A stretch of DNA of 64,000 bases from Streptomyces bungoensis (GCF_001514215.1 NZ_KQ948851.1:491434-555433), one strand, 5' to 3'. Shown: positions 8,901 to 18,118, counted from the first letter of the stretch. Notes: a model not told the origin generated them from the sequence alone. Numbers and translations: made by a program.

Positions 8901-11900
8901 GGCGCGGCTGCACTTCGCCGGCGTCCCGCTGGACCCCGGGCTGTGGCCGGCGGGTGCGCGCACCGCACTGCCCACGCCCCCGTGGCGGCACGAGCGGTTC
9001 TGGTTCCCCCGCCCCACCCGGTCGACCGACGCCGGCGGCCACCCCCTGCTGGGAGTGCGCACCGACGACCCGAGGACCGGCGCCGTGCTGTGGCGGGGAG
9101 ACGTCGGCACGCGCCGGCGCGCCACCCGCGGCACCGTCCACGGCCGGGCGGTGCTGACCCTCGCCGAGGTCGCGGAGCTGGTGATCGAGGCCGGCCTGGA
9201 CCTGTGGGCCCGGGAGGGCATCACCCACCTCGGCATCGAGGACCTGCAGATCCACCGGTGGCTGGCCGTATCCAGCAGCACCCCCCTGACCACGGTGTGG
9301 GAACCGGACTCCGGCACGCACGGAACCGTCACGCTCCACGCCCGCGGCGCCGACACCGTGTGGCGCTGCCACGCCTCGGCCCGCGTCACCCGCGCACCGC
9401 AACCCCAGGGCGAGTCGCAACCCGGGCCCGAGACGCAGCCGGCGTTCGTCCGGCATCTCATCCCCGAGGACCCCCGGCCTCCCCACCGGTCGTCCTACGC
9501 GCATCTCCTGACCGGCGTGCTGGACACGCACGGTGCCGCGGACGCGCCACCGGACGGCGACCGCGCCGTCCCGGTCGGTGTCCGGTCCCTGCTCGTCAAG
9601 GGGCCGGGCGTCCTCGACACCGGCTACGACATCGCCTGCACGCCCGTCGACGGCGCCGGCCCGGCGGACGCGGGCGTCGAGCAGTGGCACGTGTCCGCCC
9701 GGGGCGCCACCAGTGAGATCGTCGCCCGGTTCGTCCAACTGCGGCCCGTCGAGCGGCGCGAGGTGCCGCGGGCCCTCGAGACGTGCACGTACGACATCCA
9801 GTGGGAGAAGTCGACCGTTCCCCTCCCGTCGCGGCGTCTGCAGCGCGCCCTGCTCATCAGCGACGAACCGGACGCCGCGGGCGGCGCCACGGCCGCGCTC
9901 GCGGCGGCCCTCGAAGCCGGCGGTGCCGACGTCACGGCGACCGACGCCGGGGACGACGCCTGCGACGCCGTACTCGACGCCTGGCTGGAGAGCCCGCAGG
10001 ACGGCCTGAGCGCCGTTGTCCTGTTCTTCCAGCAGGACGAAGGCGACGACGACATGCGGCCGCTGCACAGGGCGGCACGGCTGGCGCGCCGCCTGGCCGG
10101 CGCCACGCATCGGCAGCCGCCCCGCCTCTGGGCGGCCACCGTGCTGGCACAGGCGACGGGGTCCGGGGAACCCGGGACGCCCCATCTCGCCTGCCTGCGC
10201 GGACTCGTCCGGGTCCTCGCGCTCGAACACCCCCAGCTGCGGGCCTCGCTGGTGGACATCGACGCACAGCCCGGCGCGGTCGAAGACCTCGCCCGCGAAC
10301 TCCTCGCGGACGGCGACGCGGACGAGATCGCCTGGCGCGCCGGCACACGCCTCACCGCACATCTCGCCCGGGCCGACCTCGGCTCACGTCGCAACGACAC
10401 CGTGGCCTTCACCCGTCCCGACGGCGCGTACATCGTCACCGGCGGCCTGACCGGGCTGGGCCTCGCGACAGCGGGCCGCCTCGCCGAGCAGGGCGCCGGG
10501 CGCATCGTCCTCAACGGACGCCGTGCCCCCGGACCCGAGGCCGAGGCCGTCCTCGCCGAACTGCGGGACGGGGGAACCTCCGTCGCCGTGGTCCAAGGGG
10601 ACATCACCGACCCGGACGTGGCCACGGACCTGGTGCGTGCCGCCCTCGCCGACGGGCACACCCTGCGCGGCGTCGCGCACTGCGCCGGCGTCCTGCACGA
10701 CCGCGTGATCACCGACCTGGAACCGGCGGACATCGACACGGTGCTGCGGCCGAAGGCCGTCGGGGCCCGGAACCTCGAGGCGGCCCTCGCCGACCACGAC
10801 CTGGACTGGTGGGTGATCTACAGCTCCGCCGCGGCACTTCTCGGCTCACCCGGACAGTCCGCCTACGCGGCCGCCAACGCCTGGCTCGACGCCGTGGCCC
10901 ACCGCCGCAGGGCCAGCGGCCTGCCCGCGACGTCCATCGCCTGGGGCCCCTGGGAGAACGTCGGCATGACGGCCGCCGGGAACCCGGCGCTGGCCCTGGA
11001 GCCCATCCAGGTGAGCGAGGGAATGGACGTCCTGCAGGCACTCGTCACCCTCAACTGCGCGCACGTGGGCGTCGTCCACCTCGACACGGAGCGCGTCCTG
11101 GAGGCGTTCCCCGGCCTGTCCGCCATTCCCTTCTTCTCCGACGTCCTCGGGGACGGCTCGCCCGGCGCCGACGACTGGGTCGGCCCCCACGGCATCGCGG
11201 CCCTCGGCGGCTCGGCCGCGGACACGGTGTACGCACGCCTGATCAGGAGGACGGCGGCCATCATGGGGTTCGCGGCGGCCGAACTCGGCGAGACGGTCCC
11301 GCTGACCGAACTCGGCCTGGACTCCCTGGTGGCCGTACGGATGCAGAACACGATCCGCCAGGACTTCGGCATCGACGTCCCCGCCCCCCGGCTGCTGCGC
11401 GGCGCCACCCTGCGCGAGATCGGTCGCACGGTGCTCGAGCAGCTCGGACTGGACGCAGAGCAGACGGTCGGTTCCCGGCAGGAGGCGCCCGACGGCACAC
11501 GGCGGACCGAGCCCGGCACACTCACGCTGCCGAGTTTCCTCGGCCCCAGGGACGCCGCGGAGCGGCTGGTCGCGAGCTCCTGGGCCGAAGTCCTGCGGCA
11601 GGGGCCGAAGGACATCCGGGAGGACTTCGTCGCCGCTGGCGGGGACCGGGACGCCGCCGCGGCCCTGGAGGGCGTCATTCGACGGCGCCTCGGCGACGAC
11701 ACCGAGCTGAGCCTGACGGCCGACGCGATCCTCGCCGAGCGCACCGTCGCGGCCGTCGCCGAACTGATCCGGCCGGTCGTCAACCGAACCGGCAGATCGG
11801 CACTCACCGTCCTGCGTCCCCCCGTGCCCGGTGCGGAACGGCTTCCGCTGTTCACCTTCCACCCGGCCGGCGGCCCGACGTCGGTCTACCTGCCCCTGAC

Positions 11901-12618
11901 GGGACTGCTGCCGGCCGAGCAGCCGGTATACGGCCTGGAACGCCTCGACGAGCTGAGCTCCATGGAGGAGAAGGCGGCCCGCTACCGCTCCCTCATCCGC
12001 GACATCCAGCCGGAAGGGCCCTACCACCTGCTCGGTTGGTCCTTCGGCGGGTGCCTCGCCTACGAAGTGGCGCTCCAGCTGCGGGAAGAGGCGGAGGACA
12101 TCGGGTTCCTCGGGCTGATCGACACCATCCTTCCCCCCGTCCTGCCGCAACCGGAATCACGGGAGTTCCTGCTCGAGCGCTTCGGCCGCTTCGCCGAGTA
12201 CATCGAGAAGACGTACGGGCACCCCCTCGACCTGCCCTACGAGGAACTGGCGGCCACCCCGGACGAGCAGCAGATCGACGTGGTCATGCGGCTGGTCGTC
12301 GAGGCGGGCCTCGACATGAGCCCAGGGATCATGGAGCACCAGCGGACCTCGTACATCGACGCCCGTGTCGGAGAACGGTACGTCCCCCGGCCCCAGGCGG
12401 GCCACGTGGTGCTCTACCGCGCCAAGCAGCCGCAGCAGCTCACCACCGCTCTGGACCCGCGCTACCTCCGGCAGGACGCCGACCTCGGGTGGGCGCCGCT
12501 GTGCCAGAGCCTCGAGATCGTCCCCGTCGAGGGCGACCACCTGTCCGTCATCGACCCGCCCCACGTCCGGACCATCGCGGAGCACGTCGCCCGCGCCATG
12601 GGGTGGCCCACCCGGTGA
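5980..12618 (+). CDS. Pks13-like type I polyketide synthase (ACP-KS-AT-DH*-KR-ACP-carrier*-TE)
   Basis: This is a 2212-residue single-module enzyme. The N-terminal ACP (about 30-100) carries S64 in GLTSRDAV. The KS (about 128-555) has C301 in DTACSSS, H436 in EAHGTGT and H476 in KSNLGHLEG. The AT (about 665-1000) has S753 in GHSMGE and the Arg of RRSAHL expected for carboxyacyl substrates, but its specificity box is GAAH (854-857), not HAFH or YASH. A hot-dog DH-like region (about 1020-1255) lacks the HxxxGxxxxP motif (it reads RATRG) and looks inactive. The KR has TGGLTGLGL (from 1487) and S1616, Y1629, N1633, so it looks active. ACP2 has S1782 in GLDSLVAV. A second carrier-like fold follows with GGDR in place of GGDS (R1890). 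The TE has S2021 (GWSFGG), D2048 and H2187. Apart from DH*, KR and the dead carrier, this order is that of mycobacterial Pks13. The inferred product is a beta-hydroxy, alpha-branched acyl chain. Confidence 0.93.
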   Translation: MKQPGGQQEPVEDNAEAPSVTDGRSGPGAAELRSALVGLVSDISGISPEELDDGRPLAEYGLTSRDAVGLTGELEKILDRSLSATLLWEHPTIGQLVTALANGDRTDAARPDRQPGTPGEAAATARADDGAIAVVGIGCRLPGDVHGPDAFWDRLMAGMDAVGQVPEKRWPNFAGTAPDVTALMESTTRSGAFLDDIEGFDAKFFGITPHEAEVMDPQQRLLLEVVCEALDHAGVPAPALQTTPTGVFVGLSALEYGHLTTSDPTRLTAWTNTGAAGSIAANRVSYLLDLRGPSITVDTACSSSLVAVHLACRSLRGGECDTALAAGVNLLLSPAVTASLEQAGALAADGRCKPFDAAANGIARGEGCGVVVLKRLADARRDGDRVLAVIRGTAVNQDGRSAGLMAPNPAAQEALLRDALRDARVPAADVDYVEAHGTGTLLGDPIEATALGAVVGRGREPGRPLLIGSVKSNLGHLEGAAGVVGLIKTVLALHHGRIPASLHFDSPNPHIDFTELGLRVVTEPTAWPAAGDRPARAGVSAFGFGGTNAHAVLEQAPAAARPAPADDAAGHPHILVVSARSSDRLADVAASLSRWVAADDAPALTHIAHTLAAHRRGPACAAVVARTRSDAAAGLAALARGETLPGVVAACTDARAAQPFTAPRPVFVFSGYGSQWEGMGRRLLTDDAVFAAQVSALDTHFLAETGSSLTDLLRSDTARTADRVQPLIFGIQVALARTMRAHGVEPAAVIGHSMGEVAAAVVAGALDDRDGVRVIVRRSAHLAVIEAEQAGAMAAVELPAPSRKAVLSRFPGVEVAVHSSPRRCTVAGPAQAVRDLVDELTELGRLARLLELDGAAHTASVDPVLAPLRDDLAGLRPHTPTTPWYSTVLDDPRAGTAADPDYWCANVRRPVRLQQAVTAAAEDGHTLFLEISPHPIAVVPLAESLDATPVGEQALVVPTLHRNTDDTVQVRVALARLHFAGVPLDPGLWPAGARTALPTPPWRHERFWFPRPTRSTDAGGHPLLGVRTDDPRTGAVLWRGDVGTRRRATRGTVHGRAVLTLAEVAELVIEAGLDLWAREGITHLGIEDLQIHRWLAVSSSTPLTTVWEPDSGTHGTVTLHARGADTVWRCHASARVTRAPQPQGESQPGPETQPAFVRHLIPEDPRPPHRSSYAHLLTGVLDTHGAADAPPDGDRAVPVGVRSLLVKGPGVLDTGYDIACTPVDGAGPADAGVEQWHVSARGATSEIVARFVQLRPVERREVPRALETCTYDIQWEKSTVPLPSRRLQRALLISDEPDAAGGATAALAAALEAGGADVTATDAGDDACDAVLDAWLESPQDGLSAVVLFFQQDEGDDDMRPLHRAARLARRLAGATHRQPPRLWAATVLAQATGSGEPGTPHLACLRGLVRVLALEHPQLRASLVDIDAQPGAVEDLARELLADGDADEIAWRAGTRLTAHLARADLGSRRNDTVAFTRPDGAYIVTGGLTGLGLATAGRLAEQGAGRIVLNGRRAPGPEAEAVLAELRDGGTSVAVVQGDITDPDVATDLVRAALADGHTLRGVAHCAGVLHDRVITDLEPADIDTVLRPKAVGARNLEAALADHDLDWWVIYSSAAALLGSPGQSAYAAANAWLDAVAHRRRASGLPATSIAWGPWENVGMTAAGNPALALEPIQVSEGMDVLQALVTLNCAHVGVVHLDTERVLEAFPGLSAIPFFSDVLGDGSPGADDWVGPHGIAALGGSAADTVYARLIRRTAAIMGFAAAELGETVPLTELGLDSLVAVRMQNTIRQDFGIDVPAPRLLRGATLREIGRTVLEQLGLDAEQTVGSRQEAPDGTRRTEPGTLTLPSFLGPRDAAERLVASSWAEVLRQGPKDIREDFVAAGGDRDAAAALEGVIRRRLGDDTELSLTADAILAERTVAAVAELIRPVVNRTGRSALTVLRPPVPGAERLPLFTFHPAGGPTSVYLPLTGLLPAEQPVYGLERLDELSSMEEKAARYRSLIRDIQPEGPYHLLGWSFGGCLAYEVALQLREEAEDIGFLGLIDTILPPVLPQPESREFLLERFGRFAEYIEKTYGHPLDLPYEELAATPDEQQIDVVMRLVVEAGLDMSPGIMEHQRTSYIDARVGERYVPRPQAGHVVLYRAKQPQQLTTALDPRYLRQDADLGWAPLCQSLEIVPVEGDHLSVIDPPHVRTIAEHVARAMGWPTR

Positions 12619-12625
12619 TCCGCGC

Positions 12626-12668
12626 GCCGCGCCTGTTCCACGGGGTCCGCCCGCGGAACAGGCGCGGC
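12626..12668 (+). terminator. Stem-loop after the PKS gene
   Basis: A perfect 14-bp inverted repeat (12626-12639 and 12655-12668, core CGCGCCTGTTCC / GGAACAGGCGCG) with a 15-nt loop starts 8 nt after the PKS stop. There is no T-tract, as is usual for actinomycete terminators. It may end or attenuate transcription before the secreted transferase gene. Confidence 0.7.
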
Positions 12669-12801
12669 CGCGTGTCACCCGCCGGAACACGGCCCGCGAG
12701 CGAGAACCGCTGATGCGCTGCCCGCCCGTTCCGCTCGGCTGTACGGGCCATTGCCCTCCGTCGAACGGGGTGTCTGCTGGTGATATGCATTACATCTCGT
12801 C

Positions 12802-13812
12802 ATGCTCCCGGCTGTGTGGGTCACATTTCAGAAGTACGCGAAGAAGAATCTGGTGGGCGTCCTGCTCGCCGCCGCTCTCCTCTCCACCGAGGCGCACGCG
12901 GCTGAGCAGAAACCGGACGCCGTGCACTGGCCTCACCGCGTGGAGGCCCGTCTCACCGGCGTGAAAGTCATCGACAAACGCATGCGCGATCTCATGGTCA
13001 GTTCGCCGGCCATGGGAATCTCCATCCCGGTCCGCGTCATTCTTCCCGCGAGCTGGAGCGAAAACCCGAGAGCCACCTATCCGGTCGTCTACATGTTCCA
13101 CGGCGGCGACGACGACTACACCTCCTGGACGCGCGAAACGGACGTGGAAGCGCTGGCGAAGAATGCGGACGCGCTGATCGTCATGCCGGACGCCGGGCGC
13201 AACGGCTATTACAGCGACTGGTTCGCCGGAAATCCCCGCTGGGAGACCTTTCACACGCACGAACTCGTCCGGCTCATGGAGAAGAAGTTCCGTGCGAGCC
13301 GTACACGTGCCGTCGTGGGGCTGTCCATGGGAGGTTTCGGCGCGCTCAACTACGCGGCGCACAACCGGGGAATGTTCCGTTACGTGGCCTCGATGAGCTC
13401 GTACGTGGACCTCAACGACCCCGCCGTCCGCCTGGAACTCGCGCTCGGTACCGGAAAGGAGGGCATCGACATCAAGGACGTCTGGGGCGACCCGGTGAAG
13501 AACGCCGACGTCTGGCGCGCCCACAACCCCGCCGCCATGCCGGGTGCCTTCCGCGGAACGCACGTCCATCTCTCCGCGGGCACCAGCGAGCCCGGACCGC
13601 TGGACAAGGGGAGCGCCTCCGGTGTCCTGCTGGCGAGCGTGCTGGGCGAGGCACCGTTGTCGGGTCAGATGGACAGGTTCGCGCGGTCCCTCCGCTCGCA
13701 GGGCGTCGACGTCACGACGCACCTGTACACGCCGGGGACGCATTCCTGGCCCTACTGGCAGGCGGAGTTGCACGACATCTGGCCGTCGGTCATGAAGTCG
13801 ATCGGTCGGTGA
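12802..13812 (+). CDS. Secreted antigen 85-like acyl (mycolyl) transferase / esterase
   Basis: This is a 336-residue alpha/beta hydrolase of the esterase D/antigen 85 group. It has a signal peptide with n-region KYAKK, h-region LVGVLLAAALLSTEA and probable cleavage after AHA near residue 33. The nucleophile is S175 in GLSMGGFGALNYA and the catalytic His is H314 in GTHSWPYWQAELHDIW; the HSWxYW block closely resembles the C-terminal His block of antigen 85 mycolyltransferases. The YPVVYMFHGGDDDYTSW oxyanion region is also present. Antigen 85 proteins transfer mycolyl chains between trehalose and cell-wall acceptors. Here the gene sits right behind a FAAL/Pks13-like pair, so transfer of that acyl product outside the membrane is the natural inference. 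Plain secreted esterase activity is the alternative. The ATG at 12802 is used; GTG 12814 is also possible. Confidence 0.8.
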   Translation: MLPAVWVTFQKYAKKNLVGVLLAAALLSTEAHAAEQKPDAVHWPHRVEARLTGVKVIDKRMRDLMVSSPAMGISIPVRVILPASWSENPRATYPVVYMFHGGDDDYTSWTRETDVEALAKNADALIVMPDAGRNGYYSDWFAGNPRWETFHTHELVRLMEKKFRASRTRAVVGLSMGGFGALNYAAHNRGMFRYVASMSSYVDLNDPAVRLELALGTGKEGIDIKDVWGDPVKNADVWRAHNPAAMPGAFRGTHVHLSAGTSEPGPLDKGSASGVLLASVLGEAPLSGQMDRFARSLRSQGVDVTTHLYTPGTHSWPYWQAELHDIWPSVMKSIGR

Positions 13813-13816
13813 TTCC

Positions 13817-15064
13817 ATGCGGACGGTGGTGATCTTCGCCGCGGGATCCCGCGGCGACGTCCAGCCCTGCCTGGCACTGGGGCGCGCACTGGCCCGCCGG
13901 GGCGACACGGTGAGGATCCTGGCCAGCGTCCGCTACCGGCGCCTGATCGCCGAGGCGGGCCTGGATCTTCACCCCCTCCCGGTCGACCCGGTGGAGATCA
14001 TCGAGTCCGCCGAGGGGCAGGAACTCCTCGCCGGACGAAGGAACCCGGTGGCGTTCGTCCGCCGCATGGACCGGGTCATGCGACCCCGCATGATGGCGAT
14101 GCTGGAGGAGACGCAGGCCGGCGCGAAGGGAGCCGACCTGGTCCTGGCGCCGACCTTCGGCTTCCTGGGCCTCCACCTGAGCCAGTACCTCCAGGTCCCG
14201 CACGCCGTCATCCACTTCCAGCCGAGCCAGCCCACGAAGGTCTTCCCGCACCCGTTCGCGCCGGCCGCGCGGATGCTGGGCGGCGTGGGCAACCGGCTCA
14301 GTTTCGGCGCCGTCGACCTGGGGTCCTGGACGGTGTTCCGGCGGTTCGTCAACACCTGGCGCCGGGAGAGCCTGGGCCTGCCGGCGCTGTCCCTGGCGGC
14401 CCCCTTCCGGCAGGTTCGCCGGGCCCCCGTGCTGTGCGCGTTCAGCCCGGCCGTCGTGCCGCGGCCGTTCGACTGGGGACCGAACGTCCACGTCACCGGC
14501 TTCTGGCACCACGACCAGCCGCTGTGGGAACCGTCACCGCGACTGCTCGCCTTCCTGGCCGACGGCCCCCCGCCCGTCTACGTCGGCTTCGGCAGCATGA
14601 GAACCGGCGACCCCGCGGCCACCGACGCCCTCGTACGGACGGCCCTGCGGCGGGCGAACCTGCGGGGGGTGCTGCCCGGAGACCCCGGGACCAGCGAGGA
14701 CGACATCCTCGTGATCGGCGACACCCCCCACGACTGGCTGTTCCCCCGGATGGCCGCCGTCGTCCACCACGGCGGAGCGGGCACGACGGCCTCGGCACTG
14801 CGCGCCGGACGGCCTTCCCTGGTGTGCCCGTTCTTCGGGGACCAGCCCTACTGGGCCGCACGGGTGCACGAACTCGGCGCGGGGCCCGCGCCGCTGCCGG
14901 TCCGTCAGCTCACCGTGGACGCCCTCGTCCAGCGCCTGCACGCCCTCACCCGGCACGCCGCCCACGCGGAGGCCGCGCGCCGGCTCGGCCGGGTCCTGGA
15001 GGCCGAGGACGGCGTCGCCCGGGCCTGCCGGGTCCTGGACCGGTTCGGAGCCGGCCCCGCGTGA
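13817..15064 (+). CDS. GT1-family (UGT-like) glycosyltransferase
   Basis: This 415-residue GT-B fold protein starts 4 nt after the transferase gene, so the two form one operon. The N-terminal acceptor domain begins IFAAGSRGDVQPCLALGRAL, the usual start of macrolide, sterol and glycopeptidolipid glycosyltransferases. The C-terminal nucleotide-sugar domain has the HDWLFPRMAAVVHHGGAGTT signature followed by PFFGDQPYWAARVHELGAGP. No signal peptide is seen, so it acts in the cytoplasm. In context it could glycosylate the lipid made by the PKS or prepare the sugar acceptor for the exported acyltransferase. The sugar donor cannot be predicted from sequence alone. Confidence 0.88.
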   Translation: MRTVVIFAAGSRGDVQPCLALGRALARRGDTVRILASVRYRRLIAEAGLDLHPLPVDPVEIIESAEGQELLAGRRNPVAFVRRMDRVMRPRMMAMLEETQAGAKGADLVLAPTFGFLGLHLSQYLQVPHAVIHFQPSQPTKVFPHPFAPAARMLGGVGNRLSFGAVDLGSWTVFRRFVNTWRRESLGLPALSLAAPFRQVRRAPVLCAFSPAVVPRPFDWGPNVHVTGFWHHDQPLWEPSPRLLAFLADGPPPVYVGFGSMRTGDPAATDALVRTALRRANLRGVLPGDPGTSEDDILVIGDTPHDWLFPRMAAVVHHGGAGTTASALRAGRPSLVCPFFGDQPYWAARVHELGAGPAPLPVRQLTVDALVQRLHALTRHAAHAEAARRLGRVLEAEDGVARACRVLDRFGAGPA

Positions 15065-15577
15065 CCACGGCTGACCGAGGCGCCCCGGCACCCTTCGGCC
15101 GCCGGGAATGCCGCCACCACCCCCGCTCCTGCACGTCACCGCCCGCCTTACGAGGATGTGGGGCCTCCCCGGGGTTCCCGGCCGACAGGGTCGATGCCCG
15201 AAGGAGGGAAGAGGGGTGGGAGACCGACGGCGGAGCGGGTCCGCCGCCGTCCCCGCCCCGGCCCGTCGGCCCGACAGGGCCTTCGCCCGCCGATCGGCGG
15301 AGATGCCGGATCGATCCGTTCGGCGTAACGTGGACAGCGGGTCGGCGCACGCTCACGTGCAATGACCCGGAAGGGCGGCTCCGGCGGGTATACGCCGGAG
15401 CCGTTGCCTGTTTCCCCCGCGCCGCGCGGCGAGGCGCTCGCGCGAGCGCCGTGCGGAGCACGGTGAGGCAGCAGGGTCGTAGCGCGGTCGCACGCTCTGC
15501 GGTTGTTGCTGGTCCCTCCGGACACGTCGCCCGACGCGGCGCTCGCCGCGATGGGCAGGGCGGTACGGACCCGGACC
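15065..15577. other. Intergenic region between convergent glycosyltransferase and GNAT-AAA genes
   Basis: I see no gene in these 513 bp. The region holds the terminator listed separately and a second GC hairpin (GGCGCTCG / CGAGCGCC, 15433-15450). Confidence 0.5.
15376..15403. terminator. Stem-loop between convergent genes
   Basis: An 11-bp perfect inverted repeat (15376-15386 / 15393-15403, core GGCTCCGGCG) with a 6-nt loop is followed by GTTGCCTGTTTCC. It is placed to terminate the lipid operon on the + strand and could also serve the - strand gene. Confidence 0.7.
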
Positions 15578-16846
15578 CTAGATGCGGGCGAACTTCTCCG
15601 TCTGCTGGGCGAATTCCTGGGCCATGGCGGCGCTGACCGTGGGCTTGGTGTCGCGGATCGTGTCCAGGTAGTCGTCGGTGGTGGGGATGGTCCGGGTTCC
15701 GGTGTCGAAGGTGCGCTCGAACTGGGCCTGGGAGACGGTTCGCGCCGCGTGGGCGATGTCGGCGGGGGTGAACCCCTCGCTGGCGGACGCGAGCACCGCG
15801 CTGTCGGCCCGCGCGCCCGCTCGGGCCAGGTAGCTCTTCCACAGTGCGGTCCTGGCGGTGTGGTCGGGAGGACCGATCGGCAGTACGTAGTCGAAGCGGC
15901 CGTGCCGCAGGAACGCGGAGTCGAGGGTGGTGACGTTGTTCGTGGCGCAGACGAGCAGCCGCCCGTCCTGGCCACGGAACCGGATGATCGCTTTGAGCAG
16001 TTCGTTGACGACGCCGACCGCGGTCGCGTCCGCGCCGCCGCGTTCGCCGGCGATCTCCTCGACCTCGTCGATGAAGACGAGGACGTGGTCGAGCCGGGCG
16101 ATCTCGTCGAAGCGCCGGTTCAGCCCGGTCGCCAGGCCGTACTCGGCGGCCAGACGGGCGGGGAACAGTTCGAGGAAGGGCCACCCCAGGCGGCTGGCGA
16201 TCGCGTGCGCGAACGTGCTCTTGCCGGTCCCGGGAGGGCCGAACAGCATCACCGCTCGCGGCAGTTCCACTCCGTGCTGGGCGGCCAGTTCGGGATGGGC
16301 CAGCGGTAGGACCAGGCGCCGCTCGATGAGCCGCTTCTCCCGTTGCATGCCCGCGACCTTCTGCCACAGTCCCCCCGGTGGCAGTTCCGCTCCGAGCGAG
16401 GACAGCGTGCCGGCCGACTGCGGGGTCACCGGCCCGCGTTTTTCGAAGAAGACCAGCCCGGGGCGGGCGCCGAAGTCGCAGTTGCGCAGGGCTGTGGCAC
16501 CGGTCTCGCCCTCGGGCAGGACGGCGTGCACCGCTCGGACGCCGGCGGCGAAGAGCCGTTGCTCGAGGGCGGTGATCAGCGCACTGCCCAGCCCGCGCTG
16601 CCGCCAGGCGGGAGCCATGCAGATGCGCAGGATCCACGCCCGTTCGCCCTCCACCCTGCTCACCGCGGCGCCGATCAGCACGTCGTCGGCCGTGGCCACC
16701 ACAGCCGGGTGGCGGGCCTGGAGAGCGGTGACGGCGTCCGAGAGCGGGAAGAGCGGCGGCTCCTCGGTCGTGCCGCTCTCCATGTCGACTCGGATCAGCG
16801 CTTCGAGATCGTCCTGGGCGTAGTCCCTGACCCGCCAACCCGTCAT
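15578..16846 (-). CDS. GNAT acetyltransferase fused to AAA+ ATPase
   Basis: This 422-residue protein starts at ATG 16846, 8 nt after a GGAG ribosome-binding site. Residues 1-155 form a GNAT N-acetyltransferase with the acetyl-CoA loop in ICMAPAWRQRGLGSALI. Residues 165-422 form a classic AAA ATPase: Walker A GPPGTGKST with K209, Walker B VLVFIDEVEE with D260/E261, sensor-1 CATNNVTT, and an FLRHGRFDYVLPIGPPD block that places the usual Arg finger. The AAA part resembles the FtsH/Vps4 class but has no protease or membrane segment. The fusion suggests ATP-driven remodelling coupled to acetylation of a protein or small molecule, with no known substrate. The DUF5994 gene lies upstream on the same strand, 182 bp away. 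Confidence 0.85.
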   Translation of the reverse strand: MTGWRVRDYAQDDLEALIRVDMESGTTEEPPLFPLSDAVTALQARHPAVVATADDVLIGAAVSRVEGERAWILRICMAPAWRQRGLGSALITALEQRLFAAGVRAVHAVLPEGETGATALRNCDFGARPGLVFFEKRGPVTPQSAGTLSSLGAELPPGGLWQKVAGMQREKRLIERRLVLPLAHPELAAQHGVELPRAVMLFGPPGTGKSTFAHAIASRLGWPFLELFPARLAAEYGLATGLNRRFDEIARLDHVLVFIDEVEEIAGERGGADATAVGVVNELLKAIIRFRGQDGRLLVCATNNVTTLDSAFLRHGRFDYVLPIGPPDHTARTALWKSYLARAGARADSAVLASASEGFTPADIAHAARTVSQAQFERTFDTGTRTIPTTDDYLDTIRDTKPTVSAAMAQEFAQQTEKFARI

Positions 16847-17028
16847 GATCAGCTCCGCGTGTTCGGTCGTACTCCCATCATCGAGCCGATGCCCGGAGGG
16901 CGCGCGCGACTGGGCCCCGAGTCCGCCCTGGTGGCCTGGACCGCTCGAAGGATGACGAATGCCGCCGCCGCGACGAGGACCGGGAAGGCGCCGGTCGTCA
17001 GGAAGGTGTTCTGTTCCCGGCGGCTGCC

Positions 17029-17610
17029 TCACATGCCGATGACCAGGCGACTGACGCCGCCGGTCTGTGCCGGAACGGCCGCAGAGGACGGGCCGCCCTC
17101 GCGCTTTTCTGCCCCGGCCGGTTCGAGTGGCCGGTCGGCAGCGGGGACGGCAGGCCGGGTCCCGTCCGCGGCCATGAGAGCGCTGGCGGTCAGCGGCGGA
17201 CCGTCGTGGTCGGACGCGGCCGCCATCAGGCGGGCCGCTGCCTCCGCCCCGGTCTCGGGCGGGATGACCAGCAGATCCCAGCGGCCGGTTCCGTACGAGA
17301 GCAGCAGCAGCTTGTGCGGGTCGATCTCCGGGGTGAACCAGCCGACCTTGACGACATGACCGCCCACGGGAATCTTCCGCGGGATGACCGGCCAGTACTT
17401 CGGGTTGACGGCGATGCGGGTGATGCGGCCCCACAAGGGGTCCAGCACATCGGTCAGTGCGGGCAGCTCGCGCGACAGGTCCCGGGAGCGGGGCCACCAG
17501 GCACCGTCCAGGAGGCCGCGCGACGTCCCGGCGGTCTTCAGCGCGAGACGCGCGGCCGGGGCTGCGGCGGGCTCGTGGTGTGGCAGGGGTTGGTGCAAGG
17601 TCGCCGACAT
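17029..17610 (-). CDS. DUF5994 family protein
   Basis: About 193 residues from ATG 17610; the open frame extends further upstream but that part lacks family similarity. The core is GLLDGAWWPRSRDLSRELPAL, TDVLDPLWGRITRIAVNP, VGGHVVKVGWF and DLLVIPPETGAEAAARLMAAA, a conserved actinomycete family (DUF5994) of unknown function. The C-terminal 45 residues are low-complexity. No membrane segment or signal peptide is seen. It lies upstream of the GNAT-AAA gene on the same strand. Confidence 0.8.
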   Translation of the reverse strand: MSATLHQPLPHHEPAAAPAARLALKTAGTSRGLLDGAWWPRSRDLSRELPALTDVLDPLWGRITRIAVNPKYWPVIPRKIPVGGHVVKVGWFTPEIDPHKLLLLSYGTGRWDLLVIPPETGAEAAARLMAAASDHDGPPLTASALMAADGTRPAVPAADRPLEPAGAEKREGGPSSAAVPAQTGGVSRLVIGM

Positions 17611-17849
17611 GGTGCGGACCCGTCTCCGGGCCGCCTTCGCGGCGACCCGGGTTTCATCTCTCGCCGAGAACGACCCGGCGTGGAAGCCGGTGTGCGAAAT
17701 GCCCTCGGTGTTGTCCAAGGTACTCCGCGCACGGGCGGTTGCGGAGGCGACGCCGCATTCCGTTGGCAGCGGCACGAGCATCACCTCAGACCCACCCAGT
17801 CACCGTCCCCGTTTATGGGGCGGTCGTGACACGTGAGAGGGTCTGGGGC

Positions 17850-17958
17850 GTGAGTGAGACACCCCCCGAACACCCTGCAATACCGCTTTGACGGGCCGGA
17901 AGACGCTCCGGTCCTGATCCTGGGTCCCTCACTGGGTACCACATGGCACATGTCGTAG
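17850..17958 (+). pseudogene. 5' remnant of a 3-oxoadipate enol-lactonase (PcaD-like alpha/beta hydrolase)
   Basis: Reading from GTG 17850 gives VSETPP. The frame then shifts at a run of six Cs (17861-17866) and continues as NTLQYRFDGPEDAPVLILGPS followed by LGTTWHM, then stops at 17956-17958. With one C fewer the frame would be continuous. The sequence matches the start of PcaD-type enol-lactonases (beta-strand LRYxxxG, oxyanion loop GPSLGTTxxMW). Similarity ends abruptly about 17950, so only the first ~35 of about 260 residues remain. No remainder was recognised in the window. Confidence 0.7.
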
Positions 17959-18071
17959 AAGCCGTCCAGGGCCTTCCATCCAGTTCTATGCGGACGTTTA
18001 TGTCCAGTTTCGGTATCCCGTGCCAAGAGGGTGTCCACGGGGTCTGTGATTCGCGCGTGATATCTGACTGC

Positions 18072-18110
18072 ACGACGAAGCCCCGCCGGTCTGCGGCGGG
18101 GCTTCGTCGT
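18072..18110 (-). terminator. Strong terminator hairpin
   Basis: A perfect 16-bp inverted repeat (18072-18087 / 18095-18110) with a 7-nt loop lies just past the stop of the excisionase-like gene (stop 18119-18121, complement strand). It is bidirectional in form. Confidence 0.85.
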
Positions 18111-18118
18111 GCGGCTGG

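Noticed and set aside
7557..9716. 719-codon frame within the PKS gene on the same strand
   Set aside because: Arg/Pro/Gly-rich shift frame of the AT/DH region; the true frame shows catalytic motifs.
17781..18073. Minus-strand short frames (85-86 codons) next to the pcaD fragment
   Set aside because: No ribosome-binding site, no family resemblance, and they overlap the recognised pcaD remnant.
18061..18115. Possible tRNA or small RNA in the strong hairpin
   Set aside because: The structure is a single long stem with a 7-nt loop right behind a stop codon, which fits a terminator; no cloverleaf is seen.
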